A stretch of 64,000 nucleotides of DNA from Heterodera schachtii (Eukaryota; Nematoda; Chromadorea; Rhabditida; Heteroderidae): the NCBI GenBank assembly GCA_023374025.1, contig SIJG01000065.1, positions 667,496-731,495 of the forward strand, given 5' to 3'. Shown here piece by piece: positions 21,361-33,324 of the stretch. The number at the start of each line of letters is the position of its first letter. Position 1 is the stretch's first letter. The notes under the pieces were generated by a model. That model saw nothing but the letters and a program-made list of their open reading frames with translations, did no database searches and was not told the origin of the DNA. A program made the translations under genes and the position numbers.

Positions 21361-23844
21361 ATGATGTCGCCCAAATTTCTGTTCGTTCTTTTCCTGCAAA
21401 TGGCAGTGGTATTTTTGGAATGTTTGTTGCTTTCGACTTGGATATTCTCAGGTGAACTCGCTTTTCGCATAATTTACAATGTTTCGATTTGTTCAGTTAC
21501 TTTCGAGACGAATCTGAACATTATTAAATTCGATTGTTTGCTTGCGGCCTCGGCCATTTTCGCAGCAAATGTTTCGCTATACTTTCTGCTGTCCTTAGCC
21601 GTCCCCAAACATCTTTTTTGGTTTTCCTCGGGGTAACGAATGGTTTCTTGTCTCTTTTTCATTCTTTCTTTTCCATAATTCAGCTCTTCTTTTCTGCTCT
21701 GGCTGATGTCTTCAATTGTTTTGGCCTTTTATTGCGCTTTCTCCACCAATTTTCAGCTTCGTTTTGAAGAGAACGTACAATTTTAATCCATTTGTCTTTT
21801 CGATTTCATTTATATAATTCAGAGTTTTGTTATCTTCAAAATGAAAAAGGAGGTCGTTTCGGCGTTAGTTCGACCAATCATTCGGCATTCTTTCAGCACG
21901 GCAAAAGTATTTTGCTTCGCTTGGGTCGTCGCGTTTAATTTCGGTCTTTTTTTGTTGATATTTTGCAATCATTATTCATTCCTTTCCATAATTGCTCTTT
22001 TAGCTTTGCTTTTGCGTCCTTTCCATGCGTCGCTTCCGTCACTTTTTGCTTTTTGGCATTTTTCCGACTTTTTCCTCCCTCTCTTTGCGCGGGTTTTAAT
22101 CCTTCGTTTAACTCCGTTTGTTGTCACTCATTTTCTCATGAAGGTGTTCGATCAATTTAACTGTGGAGAAACGTTTAAATTTAGCCCATTGAATTTGTCA
22201 TGCCAACTGTTTTTTATGCTGCCACAGAAGGACTGACTTCGACAATGACACTGACAAATGCACTCGAGTCAAACGATCCGTTGACAAAGGTTTTACTTTC
22301 GAATGTCATGCCATTTTTTTGTCCGGTAAATTACAATTTTTCAGTTTTTTGCGCTTTATCTGCTTCAACGAATGTGTTCAGCCAACACTTCGACGCGGAA
22401 ACCCTTCTTCGCATTGAGTCAACCTGGTGGTGACAGTTTGTCTTTTCATGTTTTTGATTGTTCATTAAGGTGGACATCCACGAAATTGGCATTCTCTCCG
22501 TGATGTCGCCATTGCGCACGTACGCAATGTCCGAAATATTTTCCAAATAGCCACTCATTGTAAAATTCTGGTGCATTCGCCGGGGGTTGGAAGTGCGTCG
22601 ATTAGCAAGTCTTTGGCCGATGCGTCCGTTTTCGACAAATCAGAGGAAATTGACGAAGACAATGCCAATAAATCATTGGTGAACAGAAATGGCAGCCTTT
22701 TGTTGAACTCCTCGACGGGCTCAACCGGCGTACTGAACGAACTTTACGAGGCCAAACACTCCTTTTTTGTTCCGCCTTCACTCAACCCACGCTCAGCTGG
22801 TCCTTTTTTTAATGCCAAAATACCGTTCCATCCACAACATTTATTTTAGATGCTTTTCTCTCCGAACGCGTCCATTGCCGTCGTCGTCTGATTGTTGTGC
22901 CGCTTTTTTGTGATTTCATTGTCAACAGATGCAAAGAATTGCTTTTTGCTCCTGCACCGATTGTCTCTTCCTACGACACCCTTTGCACTTTATATGCAAT
23001 TAAAGGTCCGTCTGTCCTTGAAAGTTTTGAAAAAAGTTCAATTTTAATAACCGATTTGGCATTTAGCTCTTTCCAAAGTGATCTCTCACTCTCTTCATGA
23101 GGATGAATTCGGAGTTGTGCAGAAGGACATGAGCAAGTCGCTTTCCGAACTGACGCGCCTTTCCATTGCCATCGACGCATTTGTGAGGGCCAACGGAGTG
23201 AGTCCTTTTGCAAGGGTGGGAGGCGGACACAAAAATGCCGCGGATCGTGCATTTAAAAAACATTAAATTCTCACCGAATTTTCACAAATTTTGTTCATAA
23301 AAACTATAAGCCATGCATTTCATTTCCCCCTCAAAATTTTTTCGCAAGAAAGTTTCAAGTAAAAAAATTTAATGAATAAAAATAAGCGATTTTTGGAAAA
23401 TTTTTAGGAAAACAAAATTTACGAAGATGTAAATCGACTTTTTTGCGGCGCGTTTTTTTAAACCTTCAATTTTTTGTCCTAATCAATACCAATTAATAAT
23501 TTATTATTCAAATTTAAAGCGCAATTCAAATGCTTCCATCGAGCGAAATACCGTCGCATTGGACGAGGGTTTGGCCGCTGCACTTAAGGAAATTCGAGAA
23601 GTGTTCGGTCCGCACATAAGGTAGGAAAAAGCCCGTTGGTTTTTATGGGTGCACTAACGTTCCCCTCCCCCCCCGGATCAGTTCCCTCCAAGAAATTTTA
23701 AAAAAAATTCTCGGGGGGGGGGGGGGTAAACGATGCGAGGGGGTCCGAGCTGCTCCCGTTTTTTACATCAAACCAAAATTCTCAATTGTCAGTGATTTAA
23801 ATTTGCACCCCACCGAATTGGAAGTCCTCAGAATGGTTGCCTGA
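21361..23844 (+). CDS. NDC1: Nucleoporin NDC1 (transmembrane ring nucleoporin)
   Basis: The N-terminal exons encode a series of hydrophobic segments, such as MAVVFLECLLLSTWIF and FCFAWVVAFNFGLFLLIF followed by SIIALLALLL. This is expected for the six-span NDC1 membrane domain. The C-terminal part holds the family signatures FFALSQPGGHPRNW, split by an intron, and SHSLHEDEFGVVQKDMSKSL. It ends LHPTELEVLRMVA with the stop at 23842-23844. NDC1 anchors the nuclear pore complex in the nuclear envelope. The C. elegans counterpart is npp-22. The start at 21361 is the first ATG of the hydrophobic N-terminus. The next gene, PUS3, begins about 245 bases downstream on the same strand, so the two may be co-transcribed. 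Confidence 0.9.
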
Positions 23845-24089
23845 AATAGAAGTATCATCATTTGCTGGATCTCTGTTCTAAAAACACTCAACTCGTGCTC
23901 ATTTTGTTGGTCATCTTTTTGCTTTTCCGTTGTTCGTTTGGCAATTAATTTTTTGTGCTTAAATAAATAAAACAAATGCATATTTGTATCCATTTGTAAT
24001 TTGTGAATTAATTACGCTCTTATTCCGCCGATAATTTTATTGCCACCGTATACCTATACTTTTTTTTGTATTTTCAGTCTCACAGTAAA

Positions 24090-26142
24090 ATGAAAGAGTT
24101 TGATTTCGACCGTTATCCGAAGCGTCGGATTGCCTTACTTTTTCTTTATTTGGGATGGGACTTCGATGGGCTCGTTGTTCAGCCGAACACCCAAAATACT
24201 GTTGAGGAAGTGAGCGGTACCAATTAAGAAGATTAAGCGAAATATGAGACGAGAAATCAACAAATCTCGAGATTCTGTTCTTTTTTAGTTTTTCTTTCGT
24301 GCATTGCTAAAGACAAAATTGGTGGAAAATCGCGAGAGTTGCGAATGGACGCGTTGTGGCAGGACGGACCGCGGAGTGTCCGCTTTTCGACAGGTGGCGG
24401 CCGTTACTGTCAGGTGGGGACGGAGCGGCAAAGGCTTTGTGGCTCTATTGCAGTTTATTCGACCATAAATAACACGACAAAAATGACAGAACATTCAAAT
24501 TTAAAATTAATGTTGAATTCTATTTATTCTGTCAAAATTAGGTCGACGGATGTGTCTTCGTTTGACAGTTTTTGGAGTGAGGGAAATGCGGAGAGAAAAG
24601 ACAGAATCACTTCCACCGTCGAATTGTCCTACGTCAAAATGTGAGGGTCTACAAATTTCGGACTTCCTTTAAACTTAAGGCTCAACGGCGTTCTTCCCCA
24701 TTCCGTCCGTGTTCTCGCCTTTGCCCCGGTCCGCAGGGGTTTCAGGTGCCGTTTTCGCCCTTTTTCTATTCCTTCGTTCGGTCTTTTCAGTGCTAGGTTC
24801 AATTGCGTTCAGCGTGAGTACACTTACATTTTTCCGGGTGCTTCCATTGCCGACCTTTCCGTCTGTCCTCTCCAAATGATTTATCAATTTGTTGCCTAAT
24901 TAAGCGGCTAAACGATGCTTGTGCGCGACTCTGTGGCACCCATGACTTTCGGAACTTTTGTCACATCGATCGGAATGAGAAGAGATTGGCCACTTCATAC
25001 GTCAGAACAATTAAGGAGGCTCGAGTGGACCAATTAAGGTGAAAAGTGAATTTATTTTAATGATTTACATTAATTCGCCATTTAAAGAAAGGGTAAATGA
25101 ATTTCAGCAGTTCGTCTCACGTCGCTTCCCTTGTCCCCTCAACGTCTGCTGAACTGTCCGATTCGTTCCAATTGTTGAGATTGACCGTCAAGGCCAATGG
25201 CTTTCTTTGGCACCAAATCCGTTGCATCGTTTCCCTCCTTTGGGAGATCGCTTGCGGCAATGAGGAGCCCGAGGCAAGATTTTCATTTTAAGTCAAATCC
25301 TAGAAACAACAATAATTTAATTTAGCTGATCGACGATTTGTTTGACATTGACAAATTTCCTGCTAGGTATTTTCCTTTTTTATTAAAAAAAACCCAATTG
25401 AGATGGCTTTTCCGATTTGTTTAGGCCTCAGTACAAAATGGCCAACGAATTGCCATTGTGTCTGTTCGACTGTACTTTCGACGAACCGATTGATTGGAAG
25501 TTCGATTTCATTGCGTTGGGTTCAGTCGTAAATACCCTTCAGAAAAAATGGGCTGAACATCAGATAAAGTTAGTTGCGGCCGATTTCACGCGTCCCATGA
25601 CATTTTACGCGTTCCATCCAATTTAGTTTATTACAAAACAAACATTAAAAAATAGGAAAGAATATTTTCAAACAGAATAGTTGTGACACTTTCCTCCAAA
25701 ATATTTAAGCTATTGCGCACTCTTCCCATTTCGAGTCAAAATGCATCAGTAGAACAGTTAAAAATGGCACATGAAATGCTGTAGGACGCGTAAAATGTGG
25801 CATGGGGTGGGTAAAACTGACCAGTGCCTTAATTTCTGACAAAAGCATGTTCATAAAGTTCCTTTATTAGAGCGGCAAACATTAAAGAAATGTTGGATGG
25901 ACTTACTTTTCACACGGCAAATTCGCCCAATGGATTGGATGAGTTTGTGCGCTCCGAACCCACCCCGAAGGTGCCCCGCCATATTTTGCTCACATTTTAT
26001 AATTTGTTTCTGGATTCAGAAATTCATTCCCATACGAAAACGTTCACTTTGCGAGGGATTGGAAGAACGAAGACGAAAAGCACAAAAGAAAAAGCTAAAA
26101 ATGGGAGGAACGGATGGAAAAAGGGCAAATTACGAAGGATAA
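24090..26142 (+). CDS. PUS3: tRNA pseudouridine synthase PUS3/DEG1 (positions 38/39)
   Basis: The protein reads FDFDRYPKRRIALLFLYLGW, then QPNTQNTVEE and SCEWTRCGRTDRGVSAF, where the aspartate is the catalytic residue of TruA-type synthases. Further blocks are LSYVKMLNGVLP, GFSARFNCVQREYTYIF, CARLCGTHDFRNFC, ANGFLWHQIRCIVSLLW, DLFDIDKFPARPQYKMANE and the basic C-terminus LEERRRKAQKKK. The enzyme makes pseudouridine at positions 38/39 of the tRNA anticodon stem. An acceptor (TTTTCAG) 12 bases before the ATG at 24090 could take a spliced leader or join an unseen first exon. The intron 3' of EHQIK (about 25573-25868) holds an inverted repeat. The gene converges with rab-21, with 118 bases between the stops. 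Confidence 0.93.
25586..25815. repeat. Imperfect inverted repeat in PUS3 intron (possible MITE remnant)
   Basis: CATGACATTTTACGCGTTCC on the left pairs imperfectly with GGACGCGTAAAATGTGGCATG on the right. The interior is AT-rich. Similar ACGCGTAAAA motifs occur inside the foldback element near 39700. Confidence 0.5.
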
Positions 26143-26260
26143 CAATTAATCTATGCCTTTTGAATGTGTTCTTGTTGCCGTAAATATTTATAGAACTTTG
26201 TCAATAAGTATAATACAAATTAGTTGGAATGTGTCCGTCTATCTTTTTTCCTTTTTTGCA

Positions 26261-27606
26261 TCATCGGCAACATTTGCCACGTCGTTTCCGTTCCGCCCGT
26301 GTTTCTTCTTCGTCCGCAATTCTAAGGCTCCGCCTCGACCCGTAATGCCGTTGGAAAGGAGTCGTGCCGATTCCATCGGTGTCTTCCGTCTCTTCGGAAG
26401 ATTTATTTAACATTTCTAAATGATAATCTTTTTAAATGAATGCAAAACACATCATCCGGAAAATGTGTTTCTGTACCGAAAAGATTTGCGTGTATGGCTG
26501 AATGGTTTTTGTAAGATAATAAAGAGAAGCGGGGCTACGATTCGAATCCCCTCCACGATGGATATTTTAAAAATTTTTTGTCATAAAATTTAAAAAGCGA
26601 TTTTCTAAAATTATTTTTGAGAACTATTGCCAAAAAATGAGCTTTCAACTCGAAACCAATGGCTCTGGGACCCCCTGGGGGAAGTGCAGGGAAAAGATAC
26701 CCCCACTAAAAATAAAGTCAAATTGCTACCAATTGCCAACTTCGAGAACAGTTCGCTGACCCCTTCGTTGGTTTTGGCTGAGCACTCACAGAAATTGGCT
26801 CCGATGGATTGAGAATACCTCAAAAAGTCAGAATAAGATTTTTGCCTATTATTGGGTGATAGTTTTTGTAAAAAGACATAATTTTTGGTAAAAATATATA
26901 CAAATCCATAAATTTTGAAAAATTTCCTGGCTTTGCCTAATGGCATCACCGGACATTCATTTTTCGCTAAAAAAAATGGTAAGAAAATTTCTGCCATCGA
27001 TAAATAATTTTTTTGTTTTGGTCCACTCACTCTTTGGCCTCTTCCTTTGGCACCGTTCTGTGCCGTGCCAAATCGATTTTGTTGCCAATTATGAAAATGA
27101 CGACTTTGTCTGCCAACATACTTCTCAGTTCCTTCACCCAATTTTTGACACGGTCGAACGATTTTTGGTCAGAAATGTCATAGACGAGAAGGGCACCCGA
27201 AAAGGGAGGGAATTGGATGAAATAGGCAAGCAAAGTTTGGCAGAGACCTTGGCTGTCCCTGTAATAAATTGGGCCCAATGCGTGAAAGCGTTCTTGGCCA
27301 GCGGTGTCCCAAATGGCCAATTCCACGCGCGCGGCCCCACCCAACGCCAAAGTTTTGGAGGCAAAGGCCGCCTGAACAGTGCTCACGTGTTCGCTGTTGA
27401 ACTTAAATTTAAGAAAAGGCCGACAGAAAAGAGTCCATCTTCGGACTAATGAATGAAATGACCATCACATTCATTTCTACAAACAATCGGAGAAAATTGA
27501 GTTGTTGAGTTACTTTGTCTTCGGTGTAACGGACCATCAGCGATGTTTTGCCGACGGCGCCTTCGCCCAACAAAACGACTTTAAATGCTCTGATTGTCTC
27601 TTCCAT
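26261..27606 (-). CDS. rab-21: Rab21-type small GTPase
   Basis: The protein starts MEETIRAFKVVLLGEGAVGKTSLMVRY with the P-loop. It continues with HVSTVQAAFASKTL (switch I), WDTAGQERFHALGPIYYRDS (switch II), LLVYDISDQKSFDRVKNWVKEL, IFIIGNKIDLARHRTVPKEEA and GANFCECSAKTNEGVSELF. All five G motifs are intact. The HALGPIYYRDS stretch and the GEG P-loop are typical of Rab21, which acts in early endosome and integrin traffic. The last exon ends RKRRGKCCR at 26261, giving the paired cysteines for geranylgeranylation, although one residue follows them. A tRNA-like remnant lies in the last intron. Confidence 0.93.
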
Positions 27607-28450
27607 TCCATTCGGTTGGGATCAGCTGGATTCTCAGTCTTTGTTGTTACTTTCAATTCGTGATAAATTTGAAGAAAAAAAATAAAATGAACGGAACTAA
27701 AAAGGGCAAAAAAAAACAAAAATAAATAATGGTATAATTGCCTTAAAAATAATATTTTAAAAGATAATTTAACATTTTGGAAAGTGTTCATACATAAGCC
27801 CATCTGACAGAGAATTAATTCTCTACAAATGCCTTTTGGAAGAATTTATTTCCTTTTTGACCACAAAAGAATTTTATTTTAAGGTGCGCACAGTGTGAAA
27901 AACGGCCTAAATTTTCCCTGAACTTTGTTTTGATTGCCTTCTCTTCCATTTTATCTTAAATCTGAATAAAAATAAAATATTTAGTAGTTTCCAAATAAAT
28001 ATTTTATAACATTTTCACCCAATCAGAGTTTATAGAAAATCAACCGAAAGTGCAAAAGTTATGCGACAGAAAGCCTCGACTTATAATTCTCTAGTGTAAA
28101 AGTACATCATTGAAATAATTCCTGCTTATATATCTAACTCGATGCTGATCAAAAATGTTTTACATCGTAAGAAAAATCACTCCGATACTGATCAATGACC
28201 CTCCCCACCTCACAATTAGCGGGGTTAAGTCGTAGACCCCCTCCCCCATTAAAAAAGCAATTTTAGAGAATTTTGTCATTTTTCTGATAGGCCAAATCAA
28301 ATTTCCCAGAAAAATATTTTAATTTCGGATTTATATTTTTGATATTTATTTAGGAGTACATTTTTCGTTTTTGTTGCATTTTTGTTAATGAGTTTATTAA
28401 ACGCTAAAAGGTAGAAAATATGGTTAAGGAACGGATGGATTTTCTTTCGT
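27607..28450. other. Intergenic region, no gene seen
   Basis: AT-rich sequence between the start of rab-21 and the end of the methyltransferase-like gene. No protein-like frame or repeat family is evident. Confidence 0.6.
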
Positions 28451-30549
28451 TCATTTTATGCCATAACTCTTCTGGCATTGTTGGCCGATTAAGCTGAGTG
28501 CGTAGTGCCGTCCCGCCTCCTCCTCCTCCTCCCTCAGTCCGTCGTTTGCTTCCTTCTCCCCTTCTTCCTCCTCGTTTTCCTCCTCTTCTTTCTCAACTTG
28601 TTCATTGTCCGCTTCTTCGTTTTTCAGCTCCTTTATCGAGTACAACTTATAACTAAATTAATAATTCACCAACGAAATTTCAATTGCATTTTAATTTTGC
28701 ATTTTCTCTTCCGCTTACCCTTGTTCCTTCTCCATGGAATTCAATAAACTTTCTAATTTGGATATATTTGTGTTGTAAATGGTCAACAGAAGATGACACA
28801 CAGAACGGTCTTTGAACACTTTGGATTTGGCCAGTTCTGTCCCTTTGTCTTAGAAAGGGTGCATTTTCATTATGCAGCGAATATCAGACACAAAAAATCC
28901 GAGCAACGAATGTCCTTTTGGTTCCCCCTCCCTATTTCTATTCGTCTATTTCCTCTTCCCAGGACTGCATTTTGCCAGAATTGATCCGTGCCGGTTGGGA
29001 TTTAAGCCGATAATTCCCGAGTTTTGAAAAAACTCGGATTTCTTGTTTTGGAGATGGCCATTCTGCTTTTTTCCGCCCACTCACCTCCCGCCTCAAGCCG
29101 TAACACATGGATTTTACCCTTCTCAGTGTCTATGATTTTTTTCAACATTTTTTCGTCAATTGATTTGGCGTCCATCTTCTCGATCACACGATACGTCCCG
29201 TCAGAATTTGTGGCTTTCGCCTCCTAAGGGTTCATAAATATCATTCTAGAATTTTAACTGAAAAATGAGTGCCTATGCCTTTTAAAGATGCATATTTATT
29301 GCCGAAGAAGAAGTTTTAAATGTCTCTTCATAAATATTTGCATTTTTTTTTTTTGATTTTGTGGGATTTAATGCCAAATCAGCGCATAATTTGGATTTGC
29401 ATGAAAAACGGTCTCAGTTTCAAGCCTCGTTGAAATTTTCAACTATGGACATTAAATTTATATAATTTGCAACCATACATATAAGGTTTCGAATAAGAAG
29501 GCTTAAAGATATTTGATTTTCCTATTCAAATTGTGCCTTGGCCGGATGCTATGACAAAGTACGAAAAGTGCAAGTGATCAAATTAAAAGTAAAATAAAAA
29601 AATAAAATTATTTTTTTAATTAAAAAATATTATTTAAAATAATCGCAACATAATTAAAGCTTTACGATAATTATAGTTTAAAATTATGCATTTTATGTAT
29701 CGCTTATGCTTTCATGAGTTTCGCGCAATTAGGCTATAAAGACTTCCTTAAAAATCAAGAAGCATCTCATAAAGTTTAGGTAAAAATGGATCTCTATCGG
29801 ACCTGGTTTTACCGCAAAATATGAAATTATATCTGTTTTTAATTAAATAATATTTTGCTTCTAATTTGACCACTTTCACCTTTCTTACTTCGTCTCACTT
29901 GGCCGTGTTGTGAGGCCACGACTTGGAAAGGGTTTATTAGTGAATTTCCATTTTTTTTTTTGCGCATGTTTTGGCTTAAACTCACGTGGTCATACACTCG
30001 CACTTTGCATTTGTCCAATCGTTCGGCAATTTCCGTCTCAAATTTTAAATCTGTTCGCGTTGCCACTGAGAACACCTTTAATTTTTCTGCTCCTTTTTCC
30101 CTCAATTCGTTTGTCCATTCGCTGTCACTCACCAAACAATTTCTCCCTTTGTTAATCGTTTGGATGGAGCAAATGCCGTACTCGCCAAGTCGGCTAATGT
30201 CAGAGCAAATCTTAAATGAACACTTTCAATGGTTTGGGGGACCGTCCCGCAACAGAAAAAGTTGGAAAAATGTCACAAAAGCCGAAAGAAACACTCACTT
30301 TGAGCTTTGAGAATCGCGCTGAAAAGGATAGGTACGGACAATGTTAAAACATTGAAAGCCCCCACAGCTCAAACAGTGACTCATTTAAACTCATTGTGTC
30401 CCACCGATTGACTTTTTGGCGTGGCCATTGCCTTCCGTATAATCTTTCCCGCCGTTTGATCGCATTGATCGGTAGCCAAAAAACAAAAAAACGAAACAAA
30501 AGGCAAAAACAATGAAGGAATAACTTCGAACGGAAAGTGAAGAACGCAT
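28451..30549 (-). CDS. Membrane-anchored methyltransferase-like protein (Methyltransf_21/22 type), provisional
   Basis: The start at 30549 gives a type II anchor (YSFIVFAFCFVFLFFGY). A phase-compatible join leads to the exon at 29986-30210, reading LGEYGICSIQTINKGRNCL, KLKVFSVATRTDLKFETEI and CKVRVYDH. This matches the SAM-binding start of the FkbM-like/Methyltransf_22 family (VYSFGIGxDxSFE ... VxAFDP). The exon at 29085-29223 reads IDEKMLKKIIDTEKGKIHVLRLEAGG, the counterpart of DILKIDVEGAE. Later short exons give KFIEFHGEG and YKLYSIKELKNEE, and an acidic Glu-rich stretch precedes ALSLIGQQC at the stop. The exon after CKVRVYDH is not resolved. The substrate is unknown, and several key acidic residues differ from the consensus (RLEAGG for KIDVEG). 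Confidence 0.55.
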
Positions 30550-31008
30550 TTCGAACCAAAAAGTGGCAAAGAATGAAAAGCAAATTGGAAGTGCAGCAGA
30601 AGAGAATGAAGCGATGGAGAAAGGAGGGATTTGAGGGGAGGAGGCGAAAAAAAGATACAAATCGCCAACGCACTTTGGGAAAACGGATCAGAGGGAGCGA
30701 AAACCCGAAAGGACGGCTGACAGATGTTGGTCATGTCATTCAGTTGACCAACAGCAGGGGGAAGGAGGGACCATTGGAATGAATGGACATGGAGAGGGGG
30801 GGGGGGGGGGGAACCACGGGTGGGATGAAAATGAGCAATGGGAGAAGAGGACCACCCCCCGGGAGAAGGACCACCGCCCCTCCCCCCCCCCCAACCCTTT
30901 CATAATCCCGTAACTCTTTTTTAAATAAAATTCATAACATTTAAAACAATATCAAAAATGATTTTTCCTAAATTAAAAATTAGTGCGCTTCCGTCGTCCC
31001 TTTTCATT
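30550..31008. other. Intergenic region with C/G runs
   Basis: 459 bases between the spermidine synthase 3' end and the methyltransferase-like start. There is a G homopolymer near 30796 and C-runs near 30856 and 30881. No gene is seen. Confidence 0.6.
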
Positions 31009-32702
<1,694 letters not shown>

Positions 32703-33324
32703 ACTACAATTTTTTTTTAAATAAAATTTTTTGATCCGTGTTGGTCGAAACATGAAATCGAGTCAAATCGAAGAAATTAAAAAAAAAGTTTTTTAACGGT
32801 AAAAATGGAGATCATATTAGTGATCAGCGACTCTGCCGGAAACATGTTTCCCGCAAGAAGGGTTTGCGGTTGGAGCGGTTCAGCGAGCCGATAGGCACCG
32901 CCGGAAAAATTCACAAAATCTGAATAAATTATCGCTCGTTAATTTAAATATTTAGCAGAAAATATTTTGCATTCTGTTTGTATTTTTCAAAAAATAAGGG
33001 ATTCGGCGGGATCCCGCGCAAAATTTGCGGATCCCGTTGCGGGATTGGAACTCAAAATTATTTGCTGGACGGGATCTCGCGGAATTAATCTCGAAATCCC
33101 GCAATTTCTTAAAAATGCGGGATAAAATATAGCAACATGCGGTGGCTTTTTTTTGTACTTAAACTTGGCTAATTGTGAGATGGAAGCCGGAATTGACCCC
33201 TTCGCTTAACGGCAGTGCCGTCCCTTTCGTTTATTTGTTTTTCATGTTTCAAAATTTCAAAACCATCAACAAATATGAGTACGTGACTAACTTAACCTTG
33301 TTTATTTAGCAGTGCTATCAAAAA
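32703..33324. other. Intergenic region with GCGGGATCCCGC-type palindromes
   Basis: At about 32995-33125 short palindromic motifs such as GCGGGATCCCGC, ATCCCGTTGCGGGAT and AATCCCGCAATTTC recur. At about 32820-32900 there is TGATCAGCGACTC and GCCGATAGGCACCGCCGG, similar to parts of repeats elsewhere in the window. No gene is seen. Confidence 0.6.

Noticed and set aside
23763..23993. Minus-strand 76-residue frame
   Set aside because: It overlaps the last exon and 3' flank of NDC1 on the other strand and shows no recognisable domain or splice partner.
28793..28987. Plus-strand frame ending LPELIRAGWDLSR, which resembles a methyltransferase segment
   Set aside because: It lies opposite the intron and exon region of the minus-strand methyltransferase-like gene. 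No partner exons were found on the plus strand, so the likeness is probably chance.
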